Position numbers and translations under genes: made by a program
Source: Candidatus Blochmanniella pennsylvanica str. BPEN
GTDB taxonomy: Bacteria > Pseudomonadota > Gammaproteobacteria > Enterobacterales > Enterobacteriaceae
Assembly (NCBI RefSeq): GCF_000011745.1
Contig: NC_007292.1
Location: 496,001 to 560,000 of the forward strand
Length of the DNA: 64,000 nucleotides
Direction of reading: 5' to 3'
In this document: positions 1 to 10,143 of the stretch, piece by piece
Layout of the letters: each line of letters opens with the position of its first letter
Position numbering within the stretch: position 1 is the first letter of the stretch
Notes under the pieces: generated by a model
Databases searched by the model: none
Seen by the model: only the letters and a program-made list of their open reading frames with translations
Told to the model about the DNA's origin: nothing

Positions 1-793
1 CACATACATGTAGTTTTTTTAAGATAGAAACATTGTTCATTTTCAATATAAAAATAATTATTTAGCAGAAAATATATTATGATTAATTATCTATCGTTCC
101 GCAAATATAATTTCTTATTTATTCAACCTACTTTTTGACATTATCACAAAACATGCTTCTAACTGTTTAAGAAAATAGTGACCACATACAATCACTACAT
201 TTACACACATAATTATATATGAACTGTATAAAAAATAAGTTGATATAAAATATGCCAATATATCATAATGCTTTATTTTTACAGTTTCATTTTATGAACT
301 TACTGCTTTTTAAAATAAAAAATATCATTTAAGAGATATTAACAATAGATCTTTTAACATCGATCACTAATACATTAATCCAACTAATAAAATTTCATGA
401 TATATTTCAACAAAATTCCATTCACTTAAATATATACAATCCTTAATTTATGATATTATATAGCTCGTCCTAAATATTACATTCTTACTCATCATCAACA
501 TTACTAAATATACATGCACTTCATAACTCATCAAAACAATTGATTAATTTTTTACTCTTTAAGATAAGGTTTCTAAATATTTGTAACTAAAATTAACCAC
601 ATAGTTCATAATTAAATTTGCGGTTACTTCAAAAATTCATTGTTTCGTAAAATATTTTTATTAAAAATAAGTAATTAAATCAATGTTTAACTTACTTATA
701 TTTTTTATTAAAAAAATAAATAGGCACAATTATTTTAAAATAAAATTACGCATATCATCCTTCTAATAAAAAGTTAACAACAATAAATTTTAA
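1..793. other. gene-free stretch at the left edge
   Basis: Very AT-rich sequence with stops in all frames. I recognise no gene, RNA or strong inverted repeat in it. It lies downstream of rluC, which is read leftward. Confidence 0.6.
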
Positions 794-1810
794 TTATTTT
801 AAATTATCTATATTTTTACTAATATTTTCCAATAAACAATCATAATTTTTTATAGATAAATTTCTTAAAAAAAATAAGCAATTATGAAATGATTGACCTA
901 ATGGCGCATGTATATGGAATTTTTTTTTTGTTTTTGGATGTATAAAACGCAATATAGAAGCATGTAAGAATAATCGATTAAATCCAAATCGTTTAAATCG
1001 AGTATTAGATTGATAATCGCCATACCGGTTATCCCCTACAATAGGATGACTCGCGTATTGAGTATGTACTCTAATCTGATGTGTGCGTCCAGTAATAGGT
1101 TTAATTGCCAGAAAGGTCGCTACATTATCAAAATATTCTTTAATTTGAAAATGAGTTGTAGAAAATTTTCCATTTTCCGAGTCTATGTAAACAACTCTGC
1201 TACTGTTAAGTAAAGTGTTTTTTTTAAACAATGGCACGGATACTATTTGTAGATTTACATTCCATCTTCCATGTACTAAAGCTAAATATTCCTTTTTCAT
1301 ATTTTGTAAACGTAACTGTTCATGTAAATATACTAAAGCAGTACGTCTTTTAGCCACTAATAACACACCAGAAGTTTCTCGATCTAAACGATGAACTAAC
1401 TCTAAAAACTGTGCTTTAGGACGTAATGCTCGTAATCCTTCAATAACACCAAATTTAAGCCCACTTCCTCCATGTGCAGCAACGCCAGTAGGCTTGTTCA
1501 GTGCTAATAAATAATCATCTTCATAAATTATAATATTCTGTAAAAATGCAACTTCTTCCATATATTTCATATTAAATCTATTGATTTTTATTCCTCTTAT
1601 TGGAGGAATTCTTAATAAATCTCCTATTTGCAACTTATACTGAAATTTAATTCTTTTTTTGTTAATACGTATTGCACCAGTTCGTATAATTTTATAAATC
1701 ATAGATTTAGGTGCTACTTTTAAATAAGTATATAAAAAGTTATCAATTCTTTGACCAGAAGAATTTGAAGAAATTCTAATAAAATGTACATTTATATCAT
1801 GTTCTTTCAT
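794..1810 (-). CDS. rluC: 23S rRNA pseudouridine synthase RluC
   Basis: Converts uridines of 23S rRNA (955, 2504 and 2580 in E. coli) to pseudouridine in the cytoplasm. An N-terminal S4 RNA-binding region (about residues 20-70 of this frame) with the RIDNFL and KSMIYKIIR motifs precedes the RluA-type catalytic domain. The HRLDRETSG motif carries the catalytic Asp, and GRTHQIRVHTQYA is also intact. The reading frame is open from a TTG at 1825, but E. coli similarity begins after the ATG at 1810, so I start there (338 aa against 319 in E. coli). It is divergent from rne, as in E. coli. A run of ten T on the plus strand (920-929) lies in the C-terminal coding part and keeps the frame. Confidence 0.95.
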   Translation of the reverse strand: MKEHDINVHFIRISSNSSGQRIDNFLYTYLKVAPKSMIYKIIRTGAIRINKKRIKFQYKLQIGDLLRIPPIRGIKINRFNMKYMEEVAFLQNIIIYEDDYLLALNKPTGVAAHGGSGLKFGVIEGLRALRPKAQFLELVHRLDRETSGVLLVAKRRTALVYLHEQLRLQNMKKEYLALVHGRWNVNLQIVSVPLFKKNTLLNSSRVVYIDSENGKFSTTHFQIKEYFDNVATFLAIKPITGRTHQIRVHTQYASHPIVGDNRYGDYQSNTRFKRFGFNRLFLHASILRFIHPKTKKKFHIHAPLGQSFHNCLFFLRNLSIKNYDCLLENISKNIDNLK

Positions 1811-2326
1811 AAGAACCCATGGCAATTACATAATTGTTTTAATATAATAATAAAGATAATGAAAAGATCATAATTTTAGCAAGCTAATATAAGTTTGCAT
1901 GATAAATACTGTAAAATTGATATATTTAATATTCGCAATTGATAATTTTAAATTAAAACATTTAATTTCACACATATACTATTTTTATAGTGTTATTTTT
2001 TCATCTAATATCAAGTACAATTATTAGTTCATTTGGTTACAATAAGATTACTTATAGCTGATATATTCTAAAAAATAACAACAATAATAAATATCATTCG
2101 CAATAACGTTATGTACTATACAATAGTCTATCGATAACTAATATTATGATTTGCATAAATATATGGTTATTAACAATTCCATGAACCTTCTAGGCAAAAA
2201 ATAATTATACATTTAAGTTGTAAATGCAAATCTATTAAACATCAAACTATAAAAACACTGAAAATAATTAGATATTTAAATCAAAATATCTACATTTCAA
2301 TATATCAACATTGAGCAAAAATTATA
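1811..2326. other. rluC-rne divergent intergenic region
   Basis: About 500 bases between two divergent genes, so both promoters should lie here. In E. coli the long rne leader carries autoregulatory hairpins. I could not identify a convincing equivalent or an unambiguous promoter in this AT-rich background. Confidence 0.5.
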
Positions 2327-4927
2327 ATGAAAAGAATGTTAATTAACGCTACTCAACAAGAAGAATTACGGGTAGCATTAGTAGATGGGCAACGATTATA
2401 TGATCTAGATATTGAAACAGTAGGTCATGAACAAAAGAAATCAAATATTTATAAAGGAAAAATTATCCGAATTGAACCTAGTTTAGAAGCAGTATTTGTA
2501 GATTATGGAGTCGAACGACACGGATTTCTTCCTATAAAAGAAATCTCACACGAATATTTTCTTTCTTCGCCATCTTCCTATAATAAGTTCAATATTAAGG
2601 AAATTTTATGTGAAGGACAAGAACTAATTGTACAAATAGATAAAGAAGAAAGAGGAAATAAAGGCGCTGCATTAACTACTTTTATCAGTCTAGCAGGTAG
2701 CTATTTAGTGCTCATGCCAAATAATCCCAAATCCAGTGGAATCTCAAGACGAATTGAGGGAAACGATCGTATCGGATTAAAAGAAATTCTATCTACTTTA
2801 GAATTACCTGAAGGAATGAGTTTAATTATTCGTACCGCTGGGCTGGGAAAATCTATCGAGGCATTAGAATGGGATTTAACTTCTCGTTTGCAACATTGGA
2901 AAACCATCAAAAATACCGCAGCAAAGCACTTGGCTCCTTTTTTAATTCATCAGGATAGTAATGTTATTGTACGTGCATTTCGAGATTATTTACGCCCAGA
3001 TATAGGAGAAATTTTAATTGATAATCCCAAAATTATGCATTTAGCTAAAGAACATATAACTTCTTTAGGTCGCCCAGATTTCACTAAAAAAATAAAATTT
3101 TATAATGGCGATATTCCTTTATTTAGTCACTACCAGATAGAATCTCAAATAGAATCAGCGTTTCAACGAGAAGTAAGATTACCATCTGGAGGCTCCATTG
3201 TTATAGACACTACCGAAGCTCTAACAGCAATCGATATTAATTCCGCACGCTCTACTAAAGGAACAGACATTGAAGATACAGCTTTTCATACCAATTTAGA
3301 AGCAACTGATGAAATAGCGCGTCAGTTACGTCTTCGTGATGTGGGTGGATTAATTGTTATAGATTTCATAGACATGACTCCAATTCGGCATCAACGAGAA
3401 ATTGAAAATAGCTTAAAAATAGCGGTGCATCAGGATCGCGCCCGCATTCAGATAGGACATATTTCTAAATTTGGTCTATTAGAGCTATCTAGACAAAGAT
3501 TAAGTACGTCGCTTGGAGAATCAAGTCATCATATTTGCCCACGTTGCAGCGGAACAGGCAGCATTCGTGACAATGAATCTCTTTCTCTATCAATTTTACG
3601 TTTAATTGAAGAAGAAGCACTAAAGGATAATACTTATGAAGTACATGCTATCGTTCCTGTAGCTATCGCCTCATATTTACTCAATGAAAAACGAAAAGCC
3701 ATTAGCGATATAGAACAACGACAAAAAGGAGTACGTGCCATTATAGTACCTTATGAACAAATGAAAACTCCAAATTACGAAATACGACGTATACGTAAAG
3801 GAGAAACATACAATAAACCAAGCTATTTGTTAGCAACAAATCAAGACTATGAAATAACCCAATCATCAGGAGAAATGATTTCTTCAAATTATACTTATAC
3901 TACAGAAAAACTACAGTCAACAGCACGCACCTCATCAAATTTAGTACCTGATTATAATAAAATTTTTTATTATGCAAATCTCAAATTACAATTTAAATCA
4001 AAAAGAGAAATATCATGGTTTGATAAAATTAAAAATCGTTGCCATAAAATACTCAGTTTATGTATCACAAGTTATAATAATTTAAAACAAATATTGTCAA
4101 AAATAATCACCAAAAACATTCATTGGATATACACTAAAATTATATATCAACACAAACCATCTCAGAACGTAAATCATTTTTTCAAGTCATATCCGAATTT
4201 TTATTCTAAATATAATAGCAATAATAATAAAAAAAATTATACCCATAATACAAAAAACAAAACTAATTTAAATAATCATAAAAAAATAACAGATTTTTTT
4301 AATAAAAATAATAGTAACAATACTAAGTCTCTATCGAAATTTAATGACAATATTTACAAGTCCATACCTACTCCCTACTACATTAATCCAACACAGTCTA
4401 TTGAAAAAATAACGAAAAAACCACCTATACAGAAATATAAAAAAAGATATACGCACAACGTTAAACATCAGCACTTAAATAAGGCACATCACTCAGAATA
4501 TTGGATATGGCGAAAACTTTACCAATCTGAACACACCTTGCATATGAAAGTAAATAAAGAACCAGTAGTACCTATAAATATCAATTCCTACAGAACATAT
4601 AATGCAGCAGATTCCCGCATTTTTGACAAAAAAACCACCATTGCTGAAGTAAACTCCAATACTATTGATAATTCTACAAATATTCATACCTCTGATTTGA
4701 CATCAAACACTCTATATATTCCAAAAAGTACCAATACTATCATCCATTATCCACATCTTAACCATAATAGCATTGCTAAACAGCACAACAACATATCTCA
4801 ACAAGACAACAATAACCATACACAACTAATTCGGCGTATACGTCGATCTTCTCGTCATTTTCGTATAAATTTTAAATATCGGTTACAACAACGTCGAGAA
4901 AAAATTACCTCAAAGAAAATGCAGTAA
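2327..4927 (+). CDS. rne: ribonuclease E with shortened C-terminal scaffold
   Basis: Endoribonuclease of mRNA decay and of rRNA and tRNA processing. The catalytic half keeps E. coli numbering: S1 domain about residues 36-120, catalytic Asp303 (AIDINSARS) and Asp346 (VIDFIDM), and the zinc-link Cys404-Pro-Arg-Cys407. The protein has 866 residues against 1061 in E. coli. A stretch around 564-606 ([16 protein letters not shown] and onward) is amphipathic and sits where the membrane-anchoring segment lies. Residues about 620-835 are Asn/Lys/Ser/Thr-rich and low in complexity. An Arg-rich end (about 836-858, [20 protein letters not shown]) resembles the AR2 RNA-binding segment of E. coli. Nothing follows that could be the enolase- or PNPase-binding segments. 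The catalytic assignment is certain; the scaffold reading is inference. Confidence 0.97.
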   Translation: MKRMLINATQQEELRVALVDGQRLYDLDIETVGHEQKKSNIYKGKIIRIEPSLEAVFVDYGVERHGFLPIKEISHEYFLSSPSSYNKFNIKEILCEGQELIVQIDKEERGNKGAALTTFISLAGSYLVLMPNNPKSSGISRRIEGNDRIGLKEILSTLELPEGMSLIIRTAGLGKSIEALEWDLTSRLQHWKTIKNTAAKHLAPFLIHQDSNVIVRAFRDYLRPDIGEILIDNPKIMHLAKEHITSLGRPDFTKKIKFYNGDIPLFSHYQIESQIESAFQREVRLPSGGSIVIDTTEALTAIDINSARSTKGTDIEDTAFHTNLEATDEIARQLRLRDVGGLIVIDFIDMTPIRHQREIENSLKIAVHQDRARIQIGHISKFGLLELSRQRLSTSLGESSHHICPRCSGTGSIRDNESLSLSILRLIEEEALKDNTYEVHAIVPVAIASYLLNEKRKAISDIEQRQKGVRAIIVPYEQMKTPNYEIRRIRKGETYNKPSYLLATNQDYEITQSSGEMISSNYTYTTEKLQSTARTSSNLVPDYNKIFYYANLKLQFKSKREISWFDKIKNRCHKILSLCITSYNNLKQILSKIITKNIHWIYTKIIYQHKPSQNVNHFFKSYPNFYSKYNSNNNKKNYTHNTKNKTNLNNHKKITDFFNKNNSNNTKSLSKFNDNIYKSIPTPYYINPTQSIEKITKKPPIQKYKKRYTHNVKHQHLNKAHHSEYWIWRKLYQSEHTLHMKVNKEPVVPININSYRTYNAADSRIFDKKTTIAEVNSNTIDNSTNIHTSDLTSNTLYIPKSTNTIIHYPHLNHNSIAKQHNNISQQDNNNHTQLIRRIRRSSRHFRINFKYRLQQRREKITSKKMQ

Positions 4928-5332
4928 AATATTACTCAATAAATGTAACATAGCACTAAAATAACTCTCGAAAGTTCGTTACATACACATACCGTTCATA
5001 TATCCAAATATAATTCAAAATAAAAACTAGTTCTTCGTTTTTTAATAAAATGAATTTATAATTATATTTTGCTTTTTAAGATTTACAATCTCTAAAGAAA
5101 TAACTAATTCAAATAAATACATTTTCTAGATGCATGCGCATATATACTTAATTTTAAAAAATTTTATTCGCTGCAAAATTACATAAACAATTTAATATGT
5201 GCTACACTCAAATATGTCTGCATGCAATTTTATGAAAACAGATTTCTAAAAATATAGATGATCGTAACAATTAATATTGCAAATATACGCTAATATATTT
5301 TTATTATGCCGTTTATATGATGTCAACTACAT
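4928..5332. other. rne-lpxL spacer
   Basis: About 400 bases without a coding signal, RNA gene or clear hairpin. It should contain the rne terminator and the lpxL promoter. Confidence 0.5.
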
Positions 5333-6256
5333 ATGAGAAAACTTCCGGTTTTTAATTACTCTTTCTTAAGCCCACGATTTTGGTTAATCTGGATAGGTAT
5401 AGGAACATTATATATTTTAGTATTGCTTCCTTATCCTGTCATACATTATCTTGGTACTAGAATTGGTCGTATTACAAAATATTTTATGACAAACCGCATG
5501 CGCATTATTCGTAGAAACTTAGAACTCTGTTTTCCTAATTTACCAAGTCAAGAACAAAAAAATTTGTTCAACAAAAATTGTGAATCGATAGGTATGGGGG
5601 TTTTTGAAACTGGCATGGCTTGGTTTTGGTCAGAACATAGAATTAAACGCTGGTTTAAAATTAATGGACTAGACAATATAACCAAAGCACGAAAAAAAAA
5701 TCAAGGCATATTACTAATTGGGATGCATTTTTTTACTTTAGAATTAGGTGCACGAATTTTAGGTATGCTAAATCCAGGCATTGGTGTCTACCGTCCTAAT
5801 AATAATCCATTATTAAACTGGTTACAAACCAAGGGACGATTAAGATCGAATAAAACCATGTTGGACCGTACTAATATTAAAGGCATGATCAAAGCTTTGC
5901 AACACGGTGAAATTGTCTGGTATGCACCAGATCATGATTATGGATATAAAAACAGTGTATTTACCCCCTTATTCGCAGTGTCAAATGCAGCGAGTACTAT
6001 CGGTACTTATATACTCACAAAAATAACCAAACCTGCAATTGTTCCTTTTGTGGCACGCAGATTACCTAATCTTCTCGGATATGAACTACTAATTTTGCCA
6101 AATCAACAAGATGAAATACCTTTAGACACAAATATCAACATGATCAAACACATTAATAAAGTAATCGAACAAGTAATTTTACTAGCCCCTGACCAATATA
6201 TGTGGTTGCATCGTCGATTTAAAACCCGTCCTCCTGGAGAATCTCCTTTATATTAA
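5333..6256 (+). CDS. lpxL: lipid A lauroyl acyltransferase LpxL (HtrB)
   Basis: Inner-membrane enzyme that transfers a secondary acyl chain from acyl-ACP to Kdo2-lipid IVA during lipid A synthesis. An N-terminal membrane segment (about residues 14-32, FWLIWIGIGTLYILVLLPYP) anchors the catalytic domain. The HFFTLE stretch holds the family H-x4-E/D dyad, and GVYRPNNNPL, LRSNKTMLDR and WYAPDHDYG are conserved. The length of 307 residues and the C-terminal YMWLHRRFKTRPPGE match E. coli LpxL (306) rather than LpxM. A nine-A run (5692-5700) in the coding sequence stays in frame. Confidence 0.96.
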   Translation: MRKLPVFNYSFLSPRFWLIWIGIGTLYILVLLPYPVIHYLGTRIGRITKYFMTNRMRIIRRNLELCFPNLPSQEQKNLFNKNCESIGMGVFETGMAWFWSEHRIKRWFKINGLDNITKARKKNQGILLIGMHFFTLELGARILGMLNPGIGVYRPNNNPLLNWLQTKGRLRSNKTMLDRTNIKGMIKALQHGEIVWYAPDHDYGYKNSVFTPLFAVSNAASTIGTYILTKITKPAIVPFVARRLPNLLGYELLILPNQQDEIPLDTNINMIKHINKVIEQVILLAPDQYMWLHRRFKTRPPGESPLY

Positions 6257-6630
6257 TTAAACAAAAAATCAAACAACTTATTACAGGCCGATAAAATTAC
6301 TCATATTATATAAATTATTATTGGTATACATGCAGATACTAAAAATATGCGTAATTTATCCATCTCATTTCATAATTAAATATTATTTAAATCACATTAT
6401 ATAACAAAATATTTCTATTTAACTAAATAATCATTTTTTTGAAATTAATAAAAATTATATTATTATATACCGCTGCAATTTCATGCAATTTTTGATACAA
6501 TGAGAGGTTACATGGATTGATTATAAATTACAATTAAACGTTCCTAAAAATTTTTTCAATAATTTCTACAACGCTATTAATCATAATATATAAATAACAA
6601 AACACATATTTTTAAACAATGTAAATAAAT
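6257..6630. other. lpxL to L,D-transpeptidase spacer
   Basis: About 370 AT-rich bases. I see no gene, RNA or strong hairpin. Confidence 0.5.
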
Positions 6631-7579
6631 ATGAATACAACAATATATTTTTATAATATAATATTTTTTATTATTGGTTTACATCAGTATTTAGCTACTG
6701 CTACTGTTTATACATTACCTGATCACAATAACAGACTAATAGGCGAAAATATTGAAATTATCACACCTAAAAACAATACATATTCTCTTGAATATTTTTC
6801 TGCACAATTTCAAGTAGGAATGAGTAACATGTTAGAAGCTAATCCTGACGTCGATGTATATCTTCCAGATTCAGAAAAAAAATTAATAATTCCACATCAA
6901 TTAATTTTACCAAATACGCCTCATTCAGGCATTGTTATTAACAACGCTGAAATGCGGTTATACTATTATCCTGAAAAAAAAAATACTGTAATTGTGTTAC
7001 CGATAGCTATCGGGACCATTAAAAATGCAACACCATCACATTGGATAACCTCAATAACACATAAAAAAAAATCCAATTTGGATCCCTACCAAAAGTATGC
7101 GTGATGAATACATTAAACATGGAGAAATCCTACCTACCATATTTCCGGCTGGCTCTAGTAATCCTATGGGGCTGTATGCTTTATACTTAGAAAAAAATTA
7201 CGCAATCCACGGCACCAATAGGAATTTCGGAATCGGCCTTAGAATAACTCGAGGCTGCATAAGATTACGCCCTGAAGATATTGAATACTTATTCAACATT
7301 GTCCCCGTCGGTACTAAAGTACAATTTATAAATGAACCTGTGAAAAGTACTGTTGAAAAAAATGGTATGCGGTATTTAGAGATTCATAATCCGTTATCTT
7401 GTAACAAAGACAAAAAAAGATCAGAAGCATCGATAATAGCGCATTTAGAACAACAAATACGATCTATATTAATAAACGATTCCAACGTAGATTATGAAAT
7501 AATTAACAAAGCATTAAAAGATCGTTCCGGTATACCGATAAACATTACACGTAAACTTACCAACAATGAAAACAAATAA
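6631..7579 (+). pseudogene. ldtC: L,D-transpeptidase (LdtC/YcfS type), frameshifted at a poly(A) run
   Basis: In E. coli this enzyme attaches Braun lipoprotein to peptidoglycan. Two overlapping frames (6631-7104 and 7097-7579) together cover the whole protein. The first holds a signal-like N-terminus, the LysM-like region (SNMLEANPDVDVYLP) and the start of the YkuD domain (SGIVINNAEMRLYYYP). The second holds HGTNRNFGIGL and the active-site Cys (RGCIRLR). The break is at nine A (7063-7071): after HKKK the first frame ends in about ten residues, while the other frame continues as PIWIPTKSMRDEY, matching E. coli PTWTPTAKMHAEY. Removing one A would join them. The His of the usual S/T-H-G-C motif is Arg here (TRGC), which suggests relaxed selection. 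It could be partly rescued by transcriptional slippage or simply be decaying. Confidence 0.9.
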
Positions 7580-7720
7580 TTATTATAAATAACTATCCAT
7601 ATTAAACATAATGGCATTGCACTTCAAACACATACTAGCAATTATCAAATCAATTTATTTTTGAATAAAAACCATTTTTTTATTTAAAAAATTTTTATCA
7701 CACATAGTACTACAGCAAAC

Positions 7721-7802
7721 TACCCGGGACGAGATTTGAACTCGTACAGTCAAAGCCGAGGGATTTTAAGTCCCTTGTGTCTACCAATTCCACCACCCGG
7801 GC
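7721..7802 (-). tRNA. leuZ: tRNA-Leu (anticodon UAA)
   Basis: Cloverleaf read on the minus strand: acceptor GCCCGGG paired with CCCGGGT (a G-U first pair, as in E. coli leuZ), D arm, anticodon loop with TAA, a long variable arm typical of class II tRNAs, and a T arm with GTTCAAATC. The 3' CCA is not encoded (GTT follows the discriminator A). It lies next to tRNA-Cys and downstream of pgsA, the E. coli pgsA-glyW-cysT-leuZ order without glyW. Confidence 0.97.
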
Positions 7803-7816
7803 TGTTCAGAATAAAA

Positions 7817-7887
7817 AGACGCGTCTCGGAATTGAACCGAGATATACGGATTTGCAATCCGATGCATGACCACTCTGCCAACGCGCC
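7817..7887 (-). tRNA. cysT: tRNA-Cys (anticodon GCA)
   Basis: Minus-strand cloverleaf of 71 nt: acceptor GGCGCGT paired with ACGCGTC, anticodon GCA in GATTGCAAATC, and discriminator U73, the identity base of tRNA-Cys. CCA is not encoded. It lies 14 nt upstream of tRNA-Leu and is probably co-transcribed with it. Confidence 0.97.
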
Positions 7888-8314
7888 TCACAAACAATAT
7901 TAACCAGACATACAACAAAATACAAACCCTATCAACATAACCACATTTTAATCTCATATATTCTTCAGTAACAATTTAAATTGTTACTGATCAACTTAAC
8001 AATAACAGACCTATAGCAATTTCAAACCATCCTTTTATTTAAAAAAGATATAATCTTTTACATGATATAGATTCGATTATCAACATGATCTTCATCGTAT
8101 TGGCATCAATGATCAAATTCAAATTGTATTTTTATCTTTAAATAAGTGTACGTTTTCTATATAAGTAATATACATACGTAATGCTTGAATATAATGTAAG
8201 TTTACATAAATAACCCTATATATATTAATATAGATAGCGGTCAATGCCATTCCAATTTTTCAAATAAATACAATTACATGCTCACCTTAAAATTATAATC
8301 TATATAAATAAAAA
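7888..8314. other. pgsA-tRNA spacer lacking glyW
   Basis: About 430 bases between pgsA and tRNA-Cys. E. coli has tRNA-Gly (glyW) in this place; no cloverleaf is visible here. The only structure is the palindrome at 7965-7990. Confidence 0.6.
7965..7990. repeat. 26-nt perfect palindrome between pgsA and cysT
   Basis: TCAGTAACAATTT followed directly by its reverse complement. On the minus-strand transcript it would form a hairpin about 325 nt past the pgsA stop and about 80 nt before mature tRNA-Cys. It could end or process the pgsA message, but there is no U-tract. Confidence 0.5.
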
Positions 8315-8866
8315 TCAATAATTAAACAAGTCATAACGCACAATATATAAATAAAGGCACATAGACCAAAATGTCAACAACACTGAAACATACAACGCAA
8401 CAATGCCTATAATTACTATCCATTCATCAGAGCTCCATAGTAATGCAGTTAAAGCCAACATTTGTACAAATGTTTTGATTTTGCTAATCCATAAAACCCC
8501 AATTCCGTTACGACTACCAATTGCAGCTACCCATTCACGCAATGCTAATATAATCACTTCACGAATAATTATAATGGACGCTGGTAATGTGACCCACCAC
8601 GTATGAAAATGCTCAGCTATTAAAACAAGTGCCGCAACTATCATAACTTTATCTGCTACTGGATCTAAAAATTTACCAAAGCTAGTAGTTTGTTTCCAAC
8701 GCCGAGCCAAAAACCCATCAAACCAATCTGTAACAGCCGCAACAAAAAACATAATAGTACATATCATCGGCGCCCACCTTACAGGTAAATAAAACATTAC
8801 CGTAAAAAACGGCACCATGACAACACGTAATAAAGTAAGATACGTAGGTATATTAATAATATCCAT
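8315..8866 (-). CDS. pgsA: CDP-diacylglycerol-glycerol-3-phosphate 3-phosphatidyltransferase PgsA
   Basis: Makes phosphatidylglycerol phosphate, the precursor of phosphatidylglycerol and cardiolipin, in the inner membrane. It carries the full CDP-alcohol phosphotransferase signature D-G-x2-A-R-x8-G-x3-D-x3-D (DGFLARRW ... GKFLDPVAD) and several membrane helices. The frame is open from a TTG at 8881, but the ATG at 8866 gives 183 residues against 182 in E. coli and starts the conserved [11 protein letters not shown], so I use it. A cardiolipin synthase gene (cls) further along the window uses its product. Confidence 0.96.
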
Positions 8867-9353
8867 AATAACAAAAAACAATTAATTTAACAAAATTAAA
8901 ATGTTAGCTCTTAAAAGAGCTATAACTTTATAAATACATACTCCATCCTTTATATTTATAAAGAATTTTACATAATAACATTATTCGTTATCAATATAAC
9001 TGATACACTGAATTAGATAAAGAACTACTCATTTAACCTATAACCAATATTCTTATAACATACAATTGAAATGTAGTATCCATTTATTTAATAAACTACA
9101 TCGTTGCAGCCTTACATCATAAAATATTTATAAAATACATAATCATCAATTTTCTCTATTATTATGTGATATAATAGAATATTAAGACCACAGTTTTCTA
9201 CTGCTGTAGATACAATACCTGTGAGCTACTGTAATTAATTAAGCTGTCTTTAACCCATTAAATAACCAATTACACATAATAATATATAAAGAATAAATAA
9301 TCAAAATTCAATTTAGTTACTAACATAGTATCATATATTTTAAAAATATAATT
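8867..9353. other. pgsA-tRNA-Lys divergent spacer
   Basis: Nearly 490 bases, presumably with the pgsA promoter (leftward) and the tRNA-Lys promoter (rightward). A small hairpin, TAGCTCTT/AAGAGCTA at 8905-8922, lies in the pgsA leader. No gene is visible. Confidence 0.5.
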
Positions 9354-9427
9354 GGGTCGTTAGCTCAATATGGCAGAGCAGTTGACTCTTAATCAATTGG
9401 TTGTAGGTTCAAATCCTACACGACCCA
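9354..9427 (+). tRNA. tRNA-Lys with anticodon CUU
   Basis: Cloverleaf with acceptor GGGTCGT/ACGACCC, D arm GCTC/GAGC, anticodon stem GTTGA/TCAAT, loop CTCTTAA (anticodon CTT), T arm TGTAGG/CCTACA and discriminator A. The body is almost identical to E. coli tRNA-Lys(UUU), but position 34 is C, so it should read AAG and not AAA. The D loop is one base longer than in E. coli. CCA is not encoded. Confidence 0.9.
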
Positions 9428-9722
9428 ATCAATGAGACACTGCAATATCTGCTAACATTTTCAGTAAGTTAGAAAAACCTTTTAATGTTTTCAACATAAA
9501 TATATATCTACGAAATAACTAAAATATTAGAACAAAAACTTTAATAATTACTTCTGAATGCATGCTCTTAAAATAGTACAAATGAAAAACCACATATTAA
9601 TCATCAAAATAACTACTTTTAAAGAAGTATATTTACTTATACAAATTCTTAAAAAATAACAAAAATATTGGTTCTATCACATTCCATTAGTACAAAAAAA
9701 TAATCATTATACTTTAAATCTC

Positions 9723-9806
9723 CGGAGGAGTAGAGATTCGAACTCTAGAATGTTTTACATTACCGATTTTCAAGACCGGCGCCTTAAACCACTCGGCCAC
9801 TCCTCC
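9723..9806 (-). tRNA. serT: tRNA-Ser (anticodon UGA)
   Basis: Minus-strand class II cloverleaf: acceptor GGAGGAG/CTCCTCC, discriminator G, anticodon TGA in GGTCTTGAAAATC, a long variable arm, and T loop GTTCGAATC. CCA is not encoded (GAG follows). E. coli serT also lies close to tusE, which supports the symbol. Confidence 0.96.
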
Positions 9807-10143
9807 ATAAAATTTGAAACAATACAATTATTTTATCATTTTTTTTTATACATACAATAAATACATTATACTTCTACGTATAGCAAAAAAATTAAATGGT
9901 TTAAATTATTAATTTAATACTGAAATCAATACTGAATTATAAAAAATAATTCCTATAAACAAAAAGACCATATTTAACAACATTATTATTAACCTATATC
10001 AAGTATAAATTATATTACTATGAATATATATACTCATAATTAATACAATTTTGATTATATCTAAATTTAAACACTATTTAAGTCTCCGCGCATTATTATT
10101 GAATATTAATAATAAATTTATTAAGTAATTAAGGAATAACTCT
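9807..10143. other. serT-tusE divergent spacer
   Basis: About 340 AT-rich bases between divergent genes. Promoters are expected, but none is distinguishable. Confidence 0.45.
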
